Assembly (NCBI GenBank): GCA_018267615.1
Contig: JAFDYD010000044.1
Span: forward strand, 14,252 to 78,251
Direction of reading: 5' to 3'
Length of the DNA stretch: 64,000 nt
Source: Bacteroidota bacterium
Lineage (GTDB): Bacteria; Bacteroidota; Bacteroidia; Chitinophagales; Chitinophagaceae
A program made the position numbers and the translations under genes. Numbering within the stretch: the stretch's first letter is position 1; each line of letters begins with the position of its first letter. The notes beneath the pieces are model-generated. The model did no database searches. It was given only the letters and a program-made list of their open reading frames with translations, and was not told the origin of the DNA. This document shows positions 52,387 through 62,249 of this stretch, one piece after another.

Positions 52387-52394
52387 TATATTTG
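52387..52394 (+). promoter_or_regulatory. -7 element of the second T9SS paralog
   Basis: TATATTTG is a perfect TAnnTTTG ending 11 bases before the TTG start at 52406, which supports that non-ATG start and a short leader. No clear -33 element is seen. Confidence 0.45.
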
Positions 52395-52405
52395 ATTTAA
52401 TAAAA

Positions 52406-55400
52406 TTGAAAAAAATCAGCTTGGGAAAAAGACTTCTGATAATTATTGGTTTGGCTGTTGCGGCTACTTTGCAGGTTGCCGCACAAGCTGGCTATTCCAA
52501 TCTTGAATTCATCGAAAATAAAGGTCAGTGGGATAAACAGGTGATATTAAGAGGTGAACTTAATAACGGATCTTTCTTTCTACAGAAAAAAGGATTTAGC
52601 GTTTTATTACATAATGCGGATGATTTGATAAGACTCAGAGAAAATCATCGCAATCAATCAATCAATGATGCCGACTCCAAAACTAATTCGTTGGATAGAA
52701 CCAAGAATCTTTTAGCCGGAGATATTCTGCACTCACACAACTATTCAGTTACGTTTATCGGTGGCAGTGATGACGTGGAAATTGTGCCTGACAAACCTTT
52801 GCCTACTTACAATAATTATTTTATTGGAAATGATAAATCAAAATGGGCGTCGAATTGTAAAATTTATCAAGGTGTCACTTACAAAAATGTATATCCGAAT
52901 ATAGATATCCGTTATTATTCAAACGATGGCCAGTTGAAATACGATATCATCGTGCATCCTGGTGGCGATCTCAAGCGCGTTGCATTGAGATATGAGGGGC
53001 CTGAAAAAATGAGTATAAGAAATAATCAACTGACAATAAAAACTTCTGTTGGGACTGTAAAAGAATTGGCACCTTATGCATACCAGGCAAGTGCGGCAGG
53101 AAAAGAAGAAGTGATTTGTAAATATGTTATTGGCAAGGATAGTATTTTAAGGTTCGATGTAAAAAATTATAATAAATCAACAACGCTTATTGTTGATCCC
53201 ACACTTGTATTTTCTACTTTCACTGGCAGTGCATCCAGCAATTGGGGATTTACTGCAACTCCTGGTCCTGATGGAAGTTTTTTTGCAGGAGGAATCGTTT
53301 TTGGTCCGGGCTTCAGGGTAATACCCGGAGCTTTCCAAACAAATTTTCAAAAAGGTGCATTTGATATTGGGATTATTAAATTCAACCGCACTGGAACTAC
53401 AAGAATTTATGCGACCTATTTGGGTGGAAACGATAATGAAACTCCGCATAGTCTTATCTGCGATCCACAAGGAAATCTCGTGGTATTGGGAAGAACTTAT
53501 TCACCCGATTTTCCAACACTCGATAGTGCTGGACCATGCGGAGGTGCGGATATGTTTGTGACCAAATTCAACTCAACAGGAACGGGGCTGATCGGATCGA
53601 TGCGAATTGGAGGAACAGCCGATGATTGCGTGAATACAAATGATCAATTCAAAACAAAAGTTGAAAGAGCTGAGGGCCTGATAAGAAATTATGGTGATGA
53701 TTCCAGGAGCGAAGTAATATTAGATGGTGCGAATAATATTTATGTTGCTGCTTCAACCAAATCGAAAAATTTTCCAATTGCAGGAGCGCCTTTTCAACCA
53801 CTGGCGGGAGGCGGACAGGATGGTGTTGTATTGAAAATAAATCCCGGATGCAATACATTATTATTCTCCAGTTATTTGGGCGGCACTGGAGATGATGCTG
53901 CATTTGTTTTAAAAGTGAATCCTTTAACTGGTGACATCTACGTAGGCGGTGCAACAACAGGCGCATTCCCAGGAAATAAAGCTGGCGCATTGCAATCGAT
54001 ATACCAGGGCGGACCTTCCGATGCATTCGTTACGATCATATCGAATGACGGAACTACGCAAAAGAAAACAAGTTATTTTGGAACATCTGGTTTTGATGGC
54101 ATTTACGGTATTGAGTTTGATAAAAAAGGTTTTCCTTATATCATGGGTTCAACAACCGGAAGTTGGCAGGTGACCAGCAATGTTGGATTCATTAATCCGG
54201 GAGCGAAACAATTTGTTTCAAAATTGCAACCGGATCTTTCAGCATACGTTTATTCCACCACTTTCGGAACAGCTGCAAGTCTTCCCAATATATCGCCGGT
54301 AGCGTTTCTCGTGGATCGTTGTGAAAACGTATATGTTTCCGGATGGGGCGGATGGCTGTGGACCTCAAGAGTCGATCCTTATGGTCTTGCCGGCACATTG
54401 GGAATGCCTGTTACGCCAAACGCGATTCAGTCCACAACAGACGGACATGATTTTTATTTTATCGTTATTCAGAAAAATGCATCAGCATTATTATACGGAA
54501 CTTTTTTTGGTCAGCTTGATGGACCAAATAGTATTAGTGAACACGTTGACGGAGGCACCAGCAGATACGATCAATTTGGAATTATATACCAGGCAATATG
54601 CGCCAACTGTGGCGGTGGTAGTCTCAAACCATTTCCAACAACTCCTGGCGCATGGAGTCCACGCAATGGCGCGCTCGCCGAAAGAGGTTGCAACTTGGCA
54701 GCTGTAAAAATCGCTTTTAATTTTGCAGGAGTTTCTGCCGATCTGCGATCTATTATTAATGGCAGATACGATAGTTCCGGCTGTATTCCGCTCGATGTAA
54801 CGTTTACGGATACACTAAGAACTGCGAAGAATTATATTTGGAATTTCGGAGATGGTTCTCCCGATACTCCTACTGTCTCCTACCAGGTGAAACATACTTA
54901 TAACAACGTCGGAACTTATCGTGTGCGATTAATTGCGATCGATTCAAATAGCTGCAATGTTGCCGATACTGTTTATATGAATATCAGGGCTCGTACTGAT
55001 AAGGCAGATCTGGCTTTTAATGCTATCAAGCTTCCTCCTTGCGAATCGCTCACTTATCGTTTTGATAATATTTCAACATCTCCTCCTGGAAAACCATTTT
55101 CAGATTCTTCATTTATCTGGGATTTTGGAGATGCATCACCGCGTGTTGTTGGCGGTACCGCAAGCCTCAGCCATTCTTATCTTGCTCCCGGAACTTATAA
55201 TGTCCGGCTCGTTCTTGTTGATACCAATTATTGTAATTATCCCGATAGCGCACAGAAAACACTTCGCGTTTCTCCATTAGTAAAGGCACAATTTGAAACA
55301 CCGCCGATTGGATGCGCGCCTTATACTGCCGTGTTCAACAACACATCACTTGCAGGACAGGATTTCTTTTGGGATTTTGGTGATGGCACCACATCCACTG

Positions 55401-56044
55401 ATGTGAACCCAGTTCATCTTTATAATGACACGGGCGTTTACAAAATCAAATTAATTGCTGTCGATACCTCAACATGTAATAAAATTGATTCGACGACTGT
55501 AACCATTAGTGTTCATTCCAAACCTACTGCCGCATTTACCAATCAGCCAATTCCAGCCGAATACAACAAACCCACGACATTCTTTAATGGATCATCCGGA
55601 GCCAATCATTTTATTTGGTATTTTGGCGATGATGATTCAACCGCTAAATCAACCATGGATACAGTAATACATCAATACCGGTCCACGAGTACATACAACG
55701 CCTGTCTGGTTGCGATCAATCAATTCGGATGTACGGATACGGTTTGTCATCCTGTTGAATCATTGATCAACCCATTGCTGGATGTTCCAAATGCATTTAC
55801 ACCCGGAAGATTTGGGCAAAACAGCACGATTAGAGTACAGGGCTTTGGAATCGCTACGATGATTTTCCGTATATACAATCGATGGGGACAGGTAGTGTTT
55901 GAAACCAATGACCAGAATATCGGATGGGACGGCACATTCAAAGGAAATCCTCAGCCAATGGATGTTTATACCTATACCCTTGAGGCCACCTACTTTGATG
56001 GTAAAAAAACAACCAAAGCAGGCGATATAACGTTAATCAGATAA
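52406..56044 (+). CDS. T9SS type B surface protein with SBBP and PKD repeats (paralog 2)
   Basis: A 1212-residue paralog of the preceding gene with the same order: signal peptide (ending LQVAAQ), DUF7948-like head (YSNLEFIENKGQWDKQ), SBBP-type repeats (YATYLGGNDNET, SSYLGGTGDDAA), a cysteine-containing ICANCGGG segment, four PKD domains and a CHU_C tail (NAFTPGRFGQNSTI, YNRWGQVVFE, ITLIR). The C-terminal halves of the two are very similar. Translation appears to start at TTG (52406), as no ATG lies near the signal peptide. The PorP/SprF gene begins 12-45 bases downstream, depending on the start chosen, so cargo and partner form an operon. Confidence 0.92.
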   Translation: MKKISLGKRLLIIIGLAVAATLQVAAQAGYSNLEFIENKGQWDKQVILRGELNNGSFFLQKKGFSVLLHNADDLIRLRENHRNQSINDADSKTNSLDRTKNLLAGDILHSHNYSVTFIGGSDDVEIVPDKPLPTYNNYFIGNDKSKWASNCKIYQGVTYKNVYPNIDIRYYSNDGQLKYDIIVHPGGDLKRVALRYEGPEKMSIRNNQLTIKTSVGTVKELAPYAYQASAAGKEEVICKYVIGKDSILRFDVKNYNKSTTLIVDPTLVFSTFTGSASSNWGFTATPGPDGSFFAGGIVFGPGFRVIPGAFQTNFQKGAFDIGIIKFNRTGTTRIYATYLGGNDNETPHSLICDPQGNLVVLGRTYSPDFPTLDSAGPCGGADMFVTKFNSTGTGLIGSMRIGGTADDCVNTNDQFKTKVERAEGLIRNYGDDSRSEVILDGANNIYVAASTKSKNFPIAGAPFQPLAGGGQDGVVLKINPGCNTLLFSSYLGGTGDDAAFVLKVNPLTGDIYVGGATTGAFPGNKAGALQSIYQGGPSDAFVTIISNDGTTQKKTSYFGTSGFDGIYGIEFDKKGFPYIMGSTTGSWQVTSNVGFINPGAKQFVSKLQPDLSAYVYSTTFGTAASLPNISPVAFLVDRCENVYVSGWGGWLWTSRVDPYGLAGTLGMPVTPNAIQSTTDGHDFYFIVIQKNASALLYGTFFGQLDGPNSISEHVDGGTSRYDQFGIIYQAICANCGGGSLKPFPTTPGAWSPRNGALAERGCNLAAVKIAFNFAGVSADLRSIINGRYDSSGCIPLDVTFTDTLRTAKNYIWNFGDGSPDTPTVSYQVKHTYNNVGTYRVRLIAIDSNSCNVADTVYMNIRARTDKADLAFNAIKLPPCESLTYRFDNISTSPPGKPFSDSSFIWDFGDASPRVVGGTASLSHSYLAPGTYNVRLVLVDTNYCNYPDSAQKTLRVSPLVKAQFETPPIGCAPYTAVFNNTSLAGQDFFWDFGDGTTSTDVNPVHLYNDTGVYKIKLIAVDTSTCNKIDSTTVTISVHSKPTAAFTNQPIPAEYNKPTTFFNGSSGANHFIWYFGDDDSTAKSTMDTVIHQYRSTSTYNACLVAINQFGCTDTVCHPVESLINPLLDVPNAFTPGRFGQNSTIRVQGFGIATMIFRIYNRWGQVVFETNDQNIGWDGTFKGNPQPMDVYTYTLEATYFDGKKTTKAGDITLIR

Positions 56045-56079
56045 GAAGTGTAACTTTGAAAAGACAAGCTTTGCGCAAT

Positions 56080-57117
56080 ATGAACCCAATGAAAAAAATA
56101 ATTCTTCTTGGTTTTTTAAGTGTGGTATTTGGCGGCGCCTATGCACAGGGTTTGCACTTTTCGCAATGGTTTAATTCTCCCCTGACCACTAATCCTGCCA
56201 ACACAGGTTTTATTCCGGATGCCGACTATCGCATCGGCGCGAACTATCGTAACCAATGGTCTTCGATCATGTCCGTTCCATATAAAACAATGAGCATTTT
56301 TGGAGACGCGCAGTTATTCAGAAACAGGATACAGTCCGGATGGCTTGGACTCGGCGGAGTTATTCTTCACGATGTTGCAGGTTCGGGAAATCTTACAACT
56401 ACGCAGGTATATACTTCTGTTGCTTATCACCAGATGCTTGGTTATTCAAGTTTGCTGACGGCAGGATTTAATATTGGCTGGGTCAACAAACGTATCAACA
56501 GCAGTAATTTGAAATTCCCGGATCAGTTTGACGGAAAATTTTTTGATAATCAACTTCCAACCAGCGTAGTGCTCGATCAACCCAATGTAAATTATTTCGA
56601 TATGCAGGTGGGAATGAATTATGCTTATTTCCCCAACGAAAAAACTTATATGAATGCAGGATTTTCCGTACAGCATATTAACAGGGCAAAAGAATCTTTT
56701 TTTTCTACTGACCCGGCAGGATTTGACAGCAGGATACCTGCGCGTTATATCGCATTCATCAACGGAAGTTTTAAGACGAATGATCTTGTGATATTAAATC
56801 CGATGGGATATTACACCAACCAAGCCGGCTCATCTGAAACCGTCGGAGGTTTGAATGTGCAATACAATTTATCGGGCAACGGTGAGCAACAATTGATCGG
56901 TGGAATTTATTATCGTGTAGGCGACGCCGTTATACCGATGGTCGGTTTTATATATCGAAATATCCGCCTCACATTTACATATGATGTCACCACATCTTCA
57001 TTGAGTAATTATAACGGCAGGCGCGGAGCCTGGGAATTCGCATTGATCCAACAGGGATTTTATTCCGAATACAATGGTAATCGCCGCCAGTCTCTTTGTC
57101 CCAGTTTTGCACAATGA
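56080..57117 (+). CDS. PorP/SprF family outer-membrane protein
   Basis: A beta-barrel partner for type B T9SS cargo, about 345 residues, with a signal peptide (KKIILLGFLSVVFGGAYAQ). The mature protein begins GLHFSQWFNSPLTTNPANTG, followed by YRNQWSSI, as in the family. It presumably secretes or anchors the neighbouring paralog 2, and perhaps paralog 1 as well. Starts are possible at TTG 56056, ATG 56080 and ATG 56089; the ATG codons give a normal signal peptide. Confidence 0.92.
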   Translation: MNPMKKIILLGFLSVVFGGAYAQGLHFSQWFNSPLTTNPANTGFIPDADYRIGANYRNQWSSIMSVPYKTMSIFGDAQLFRNRIQSGWLGLGGVILHDVAGSGNLTTTQVYTSVAYHQMLGYSSLLTAGFNIGWVNKRINSSNLKFPDQFDGKFFDNQLPTSVVLDQPNVNYFDMQVGMNYAYFPNEKTYMNAGFSVQHINRAKESFFSTDPAGFDSRIPARYIAFINGSFKTNDLVILNPMGYYTNQAGSSETVGGLNVQYNLSGNGEQQLIGGIYYRVGDAVIPMVGFIYRNIRLTFTYDVTTSSLSNYNGRRGAWEFALIQQGFYSEYNGNRRQSLCPSFAQ

Positions 57118-57196
57118 TGAAAGCATAAACCTTGAAAAGTTTTTATTGCTGTTTTACCAAATGATTGTTTTGTACGATTTTTGCAAAAAATATTGA

Positions 57197-58615
57197 ATGG
57201 AATTGGTTTCATCAAAGTCTGTCGTTGATGCCACACATGTTGCACAGTTCAAAAATATTATTGGCGAGCAATATGTTTTTGCGGACGAGGAATCGCTCAA
57301 TCATTATGCGCATGATGAAACTGAAAATCTTCATTATCTTCCTGAAATCGTATTGAAACCACGCACGGCTGAACAGATCAGCGCTATCATGAAAATATGC
57401 AACCGCGACAGAATACCTGTAACCCCGCGCGGTGCCGGCACCGGACTCAGTGGCGGAGCTCTTCCACAACTTGGTGGCGTATTGATTTCTACTGAAAGAA
57501 TGAATGAAATTATCGAGATAGATGAAAAGAATTTACAGGTTATTACAGAGCCGGGTGTTATCACCGAAGTATTACAAGATACTGTAAAAGAAAAAGGACT
57601 CTTCTATCCTCCCGATCCTGCGAGCCGCGGCTCCTGTTTTATCGGTGGAAATATTTCAGAGAACAGTGGCGGACCAAAAGCAGTAAAATACGGCGTAGTA
57701 AAAGATTATGTGTTGAATCTTGAAATCGTATTGCCTACTGGAGAAATTATCTGGACTGGCGCCAATGTTTTGAAAAATTCTACAGGGTATAATCTTACGC
57801 AGTTGATTGTTGGCAGCGAAGGCACGCTGGCGATCGTTACCAAAATTGTGTTGAAACTAATTCCCTTTCCAAAATATGATTTGCTGATGCTGGTTCCATT
57901 TACATCACTCGAGAAAGCCAGTGAAGCAGTGAGCGCAATTTTTCGCGCGGGTTATACACCAAGTGTACTTGAATTGATAGAGATAGACGCACTGAAAGTG
58001 ACAAGTCGTTTTATCGAGAACTCAGTCATCCCGATTACCGATGACATTGCTGCGCATCTGATCATTGAAGTTGACGGTAATCATATGGATACATTGATGC
58101 AGGAAATGGAGGCCATTTCAGAATTGCTAAATGCCTACGATGCAAAAGAAATTTTTTTCGCCGACGATGCGCAACAAAAAGCAGAACTTTGGAAACTACG
58201 TAAACGTGTAGCCGAAGCTGTGAAAATAGCAGGATATGCTATCGAGGAAGATGCGGTTGTTCCAAGAGCAGAATTACCAGCGCTAATTAAAGCTGTGAAA
58301 GATTTGGGAAAGCAATATGAATTTGAATCGGTTTGTTATGGACATGCGGGTGATGGCAATCTTCATATACGCATTAAAAAAGATGGCCTCGCCAATAGCC
58401 AGGATGATCCCCAAATGAAAGAAGGGCTTCGCAAATTATTTACTTTGATTCACTCATTAAAAGGCACAATCAGTGGCGAACATGGAATCGGGCTCGTACA
58501 AAAAGATTTTATGGATATCGTTTTTGATGATGTGCACTTAAATCTCATGCGCCAAATCAAAAAAGTTTTTGATCCAAACAATATACTTAACGCAGGGAAA
58601 ATTTTCGACAATTGA
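57197..58615 (+). CDS. FAD-linked 2-hydroxyacid dehydrogenase, GlcD-like
   Basis: A 472-residue flavoprotein of the FAD_binding_4/FAD-oxidase_C family (glycolate oxidase GlcD, D-lactate dehydrogenases). The FAD site reads TPRGAGTGLSGGALP, followed by EPGVIT, PPDPASRGSCFIGGN and NSTGYNLTQLIVGSEGTL. The C-terminal domain has CYGHAGDGNLHIRI with the metal/active-site His and SGEHGIGLVQ. Oxidation of glycolate or D-lactate to the keto acid is likely; which one cannot be told. It is a single gene with no glcE or glcF nearby. Confidence 0.9.
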   Translation: MELVSSKSVVDATHVAQFKNIIGEQYVFADEESLNHYAHDETENLHYLPEIVLKPRTAEQISAIMKICNRDRIPVTPRGAGTGLSGGALPQLGGVLISTERMNEIIEIDEKNLQVITEPGVITEVLQDTVKEKGLFYPPDPASRGSCFIGGNISENSGGPKAVKYGVVKDYVLNLEIVLPTGEIIWTGANVLKNSTGYNLTQLIVGSEGTLAIVTKIVLKLIPFPKYDLLMLVPFTSLEKASEAVSAIFRAGYTPSVLELIEIDALKVTSRFIENSVIPITDDIAAHLIIEVDGNHMDTLMQEMEAISELLNAYDAKEIFFADDAQQKAELWKLRKRVAEAVKIAGYAIEEDAVVPRAELPALIKAVKDLGKQYEFESVCYGHAGDGNLHIRIKKDGLANSQDDPQMKEGLRKLFTLIHSLKGTISGEHGIGLVQKDFMDIVFDDVHLNLMRQIKKVFDPNNILNAGKIFDN

Positions 58616-58678
58616 TTTTCTTTTGCCTCATTTAAACTTTGAAACAGAAACGAGTCGATTACCACTAAAAGATTTTAT

Positions 58679-59251
58679 ATGAAAAAGATTATTTTGCTTT
58701 TTACATTATCAGTTATTCTTTTTAACGTCGTGTCAGCGCAGAATGATTCGGGAAAAAAAGGATTTGATAAATCAAAACTTTTCATAGGAGGAAATTTTGG
58801 GTTGGGTTTTAGCAGCTACAGCACCGCGATTAATATTTCTCCACAACTTGGTTATCGCTTCTCCCAACTCTTTGCGGCAGGCGTTGGAGTTAATTATGCT
58901 TACTATAACTACAAATATTATTACTACGCAAGCAATAATATTTCGCAGAGAAATATTTATAGTTATGCCGGACTGAATATTTTCGGAAGAATATATCCCA
59001 TTCCTCAATTTTTTATTCATGCACAACCAGAAGTAAATTATATCTGGGGAAAACAAAAATATTATAACCCGGATGCACAATACAATATCTCAGGTCAGTT
59101 CGTTCCATCATTTCTCGTAGGTGGCGGTGCAGCGATACCAGCAGGTCGAGGGGCGCTTACAATTAGTGTTCTCTACGACGTGCTGCAAAATAATTTATCA
59201 CCCTATTATCGCCAGGCGGTATATGGATTGGGATTTAATGTCGGCTTCTAA
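58679..59251 (+). CDS. Small outer-membrane beta-barrel protein
   Basis: A 190-residue protein with a signal peptide (KKIILLFTLSVILFNVVSAQ) and alternating beta strands rich in Gly and aromatic residues (LFIGGNFGLGFSSYS, VGVNYAYYNYKYYYYA, LNIFGRIYPIPQFFIHAQPE), ending in a terminal Phe (GLGFNVGF), the usual C-terminal signal of a barrel. It resembles the 8-stranded outer-membrane beta-barrel group of Bacteroidota. The function is unknown. Its stop overlaps that of the convergent LOG gene by four bases. Confidence 0.78.
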   Translation: MKKIILLFTLSVILFNVVSAQNDSGKKGFDKSKLFIGGNFGLGFSSYSTAINISPQLGYRFSQLFAAGVGVNYAYYNYKYYYYASNNISQRNIYSYAGLNIFGRIYPIPQFFIHAQPEVNYIWGKQKYYNPDAQYNISGQFVPSFLVGGGAAIPAGRGALTISVLYDVLQNNLSPYYRQAVYGLGFNVGF

Positions 59252-59787
59252 CCGATCTTGTTAAAAATTTCAACGGGAGTATTGCAAAATATAATACGCT
59301 CCTCTATCGGATCATATAAAAACCCTTCTTTCTGCACTTGACGGAGATGTTTCAGCAGATGATTATAAAAACCATCTGAATTGAGTATATATGTTTTTTT
59401 GTCGTGGATTTTTAATTGGTTCCAGGTAAGCATTTCAAAAAATTCATCAAGCGTTCCAAATCCGCCGGGAAGTACAATCGCAGCATCTGATCTTTCAAAA
59501 ATCATTTTTTTTCGTACATGCATGTCCGGTACAATCGCAAGTTCCGTCAATCCTTTATGCTGATGTTCCCATTCAATCAACACTTCGGGTATTATCCCCA
59601 TAATTTGTCCATCGTGTGCCAATACAGAATCGGCAAGTATTCCCATTAAACCCTTGCTACCACCTCCGTAAATCAATTTTAATTTTAACATGGCAATCAA
59701 TTTCCCCAGTTCTTTCGCATGTTGCGCGAATAAAGGGTTATTGCCTGTCTTTGAACCACAAAAAACTGCTACCGACTGGATATCCAT
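59248..59787 (-). CDS. LOG family protein (TIGR00730 type)
   Basis: A 179-residue Rossmann-fold protein of the LOG/lysine-decarboxylase-like family. It has FCGSKTG near the N-terminus, IYGGGSKGLMGILAD and the signature PGGFGTLDEFFEMLTW. Family members hydrolyse nucleoside 5'-monophosphates, releasing the base (cytokinin riboside phosphoribohydrolase or general nucleotidase); catalytic R and E residues (VRKKMIFERSD) are present. The stop overlaps the convergent beta-barrel gene. Confidence 0.9.
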   Translation of the reverse strand: MDIQSVAVFCGSKTGNNPLFAQHAKELGKLIAMLKLKLIYGGGSKGLMGILADSVLAHDGQIMGIIPEVLIEWEHQHKGLTELAIVPDMHVRKKMIFERSDAAIVLPGGFGTLDEFFEMLTWNQLKIHDKKTYILNSDGFYNHLLKHLRQVQKEGFLYDPIEERIIFCNTPVEIFNKIG

Positions 59788-59952
59788 AAGATTATTTAAA
59801 AACTGAAAAATAAAATTGAAATTTTATAATTGCATTTCCTAATTAATTGAATTTTTATTTAGGATCATGCACAACACAAAAGCAAATACACGTTTTTAAT
59901 TAACTTAACGCTAATTTCAGGGAATTAATATTTTAGTTGCACAATTGTTATC

Positions 59953-61464
59953 ATGTCTTCTGCATTGCTTTTTTCGTTTGTTGTTGGTTATTTCCTGCTG
60001 TTGCTGTTGGTTGCATACCGGACTTCCCGCAATTCGAACAATGATTCTTTTTTTATTGGCAACCGCAATTCAAACTGGTTATTGGTTTCTTTTGGCATGA
60101 TTGGAACCTCATTATCGGGCGTAACTTTCGTGTCTGTTCCCGGAACGGTCGGCGATTTTACTGGCAACGCATACAAAGCATTTGGATATTTCCAGGTGGT
60201 TATTGGGTATTGGATTGGATATTTTATAATAGCTTTTGTCCTTTTACCACTATACTACCGCCTGCAACTCACTTCGATCTATAATTATCTGCAAACACGA
60301 TTTGGAAATATAGCTTACAAAACCGGTGCTCTATTTTTTATTATCTCACGAACTGTGGGTGCAACGGCACGTTTGTATCTTGTCATCAATGTACTGCAGA
60401 TATTTATTTTGGATGAAATTGGTTTGCCCTTTGGCGTAACCGCGACGATTATTTTATTAATGATTCTCCTCTACACTTTCGAAGGTGGCGTAAAAACTAT
60501 CGTCTATACGGATACCTTACAAACTACTTTCATGTTATTGGGATTGATAGTATGTGTAATTTATATCACACAACATCTTGATTTTTCTTTCAGCGGTCTT
60601 GTTAATACCTTGGATGGAAAAGGATATACACGTTTGTTCAACACTGATGTCCAAAGCAAAGGATTTTTTCTGAAGCAAATTGTCGGCGGCATGTTTATAA
60701 CGATTGCCATGACAGGGCTCGACCAGGAAATGATGCAAAAAAATATCAGCGTAAAAAATCTGAAAGACTCACAGAAGAATATGTTGCTCTTCAGCGGCGT
60801 AATGGTACTGGTAAATTTATTATTTCTCCTGCTCGGCGGATTGCTTTATCTCTACGTGTTGAACAATGGCGGCGTGTATGATCATCATTCATTAATTGTA
60901 AATGGAAAAAATGTTATTGGAGATGATATTTTCCCAACGGTAGCTCTTCACTATCTTCCCAAAGCAATTGCAGTTATTTTTATTATTGGCCTCATCTCTG
61001 CACTTTTTCCGAGTGCCGACGGAGCGCTCACTGCATTGACGTCTTCATTTTGCATCGATATGCTGGGGCTGAAAACGAGAACCGATAAGGATGAAAAACA
61101 AAAAAAGCGCATAAGGATGACCGTGCATATTTGCTTCGCAATCGTTTTCCTGGTATGGATATTAATCTTCAAATGGATCAATGACAAATCCATCATCAAT
61201 ATCATTTTAGAATTTGCAGGTTATACTTATGGTCCGCTACTTGGCCTGTTCGCATTTGGAATTTTTACAAAACGCCGTCTTCCTGAAACCTGGTCGATTA
61301 CTTGCGTCTGCCTAATCGCTCCTGTTATTTGTTATATCGTTAGCAAAAACGCCGCGCAATGGTTCGGCGGTTTCCAGATCGGCATCGAATTATTATTGTT
61401 GAATGGCATACTTACTTTCCTCGGCCTGTTAATAGTTTCAAAAAAACAGGACCTTACAAACTAA
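59953..61464 (+). CDS. Sodium:solute symporter
   Basis: A 503-residue membrane transporter of the SSS family with about 13 helices. The N-terminal pattern SNNDSFFIGNRNSNWLLVS followed by GMIGTSLSGVTFVSVPG is typical, as are the ISRTVGATARLYLV helix, the EGGVKTIVYTDTLQ segment and the LFPSADGALTALTSSF sodium-site helix. The solute cannot be predicted. A near-consensus -7 (TATTTTAG, 59929-59936) lies 16 bases before the ATG. Confidence 0.92.
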   Translation: MSSALLFSFVVGYFLLLLLVAYRTSRNSNNDSFFIGNRNSNWLLVSFGMIGTSLSGVTFVSVPGTVGDFTGNAYKAFGYFQVVIGYWIGYFIIAFVLLPLYYRLQLTSIYNYLQTRFGNIAYKTGALFFIISRTVGATARLYLVINVLQIFILDEIGLPFGVTATIILLMILLYTFEGGVKTIVYTDTLQTTFMLLGLIVCVIYITQHLDFSFSGLVNTLDGKGYTRLFNTDVQSKGFFLKQIVGGMFITIAMTGLDQEMMQKNISVKNLKDSQKNMLLFSGVMVLVNLLFLLLGGLLYLYVLNNGGVYDHHSLIVNGKNVIGDDIFPTVALHYLPKAIAVIFIIGLISALFPSADGALTALTSSFCIDMLGLKTRTDKDEKQKKRIRMTVHICFAIVFLVWILIFKWINDKSIINIILEFAGYTYGPLLGLFAFGIFTKRRLPETWSITCVCLIAPVICYIVSKNAAQWFGGFQIGIELLLLNGILTFLGLLIVSKKQDLTN

Positions 61465-61489
61465 TTTTTTTGATCATACGTTATAATGA

Positions 61490-61528
61490 CAGGTGCTGTC
61501 CGCCGAATGGCCGACAGCACTTTCTATC
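61490..61528 (+). terminator. Candidate terminator after the symporter
   Basis: GTGCTGTC (61493-61500) pairs with GACAGCAC (61513-61520), extended inside by GCC/GGC around a GAAT loop, followed by a modest T-rich tail (TTTCTATCTT). The hairpin is strong and the tail is weak. Confidence 0.6.
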
Positions 61529-61550
61529 TTAACCCTAAATTGTAGTGAGT

Positions 61551-62249
61551 ATGAATGATACGATCAGGTTGTCGAAACAGCGTAGATGGGCGGAATCAAA
61601 AGCACATTCGAGTTGGCAGATCTTTAAAATAATGGCGGAATTTGTTGATGGTTTTGAAGCGCTCGCAAAAATTGGCCCCTGTATTTCAATATTTGGATCC
61701 GCGCGTACAAAACCCGGAGAAGAATATTATGAATCAGCAGTTGAAGTTTCCAAGCGGCTTTCAGAAGAAGGTTTTGGAATCATCTCTGGCGGCGGTCCGG
61801 GCATTATGGAAGCGGCAAACAAAGGAGCTCAACTTGGCGGAGGCAAATCGGTTGGATTGAATATTGAATTGCCTTTTGAACAACATAGCAATCCATTTAT
61901 TGACCGTGATGCTTCACTGCACTTTGAATATTTTTTCGTTCGCAAAGTGATGTTCACAAAATATTCCCAGGGATTTGTGATGATGCCCGGGGGATTTGGA
62001 ACAATGGATGAATTTTTTGAAGTGGCCACACTTATTCAGACAAGAAAGATGTCGCCCGTTCCGTTGATATTATTTGGTTCGGATTATTGGGGCGGTCTGC
62101 TCGACTGGATGAAAAAAACCATGCACGAACGATCTGGCAATATTTCTAATAATGACTTGGATCTTTTGAAAATCGCAAACACTGCAGACGAAGTAGCAGA
62201 GCATGTTTTAAATTTCTATAGCAGAAATGCACTTCAACCAAATTTCTAA
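61551..62249 (+). CDS. LOG family protein, longer type
   Basis: A 232-residue paralog of the LOG/TIGR00730 family with an N-terminal extension (about 1-40: WAESKAHSSWQIFKIMAEF) before the fold. Motifs: SIFGSARTKPGEEYY, ISGGGPGIMEAANKGA, and PGGFGTMDEFFEVATL, with RKVMF. A nucleotide or cytokinin-type phosphoribohydrolase activity is inferred from the family. A GTG two codons upstream (61545) is possible, but ATG at 61551 is preferred. The stop is the first base pair of a long inverted repeat. Confidence 0.9.
   Translation: MNDTIRLSKQRRWAESKAHSSWQIFKIMAEFVDGFEALAKIGPCISIFGSARTKPGEEYYESAVEVSKRLSEEGFGIISGGGPGIMEAANKGAQLGGGKSVGLNIELPFEQHSNPFIDRDASLHFEYFFVRKVMFTKYSQGFVMMPGGFGTMDEFFEVATLIQTRKMSPVPLILFGSDYWGGLLDWMKKTMHERSGNISNNDLDLLKIANTADEVAEHVLNFYSRNALQPNF

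Noticed and set aside
53649..54026. 125-codon frame opposite the second T9SS paralog
   Set aside because: His/Leu/Gln-rich antisense translation with no start context; a shadow of the SBBP-repeat coding sequence.
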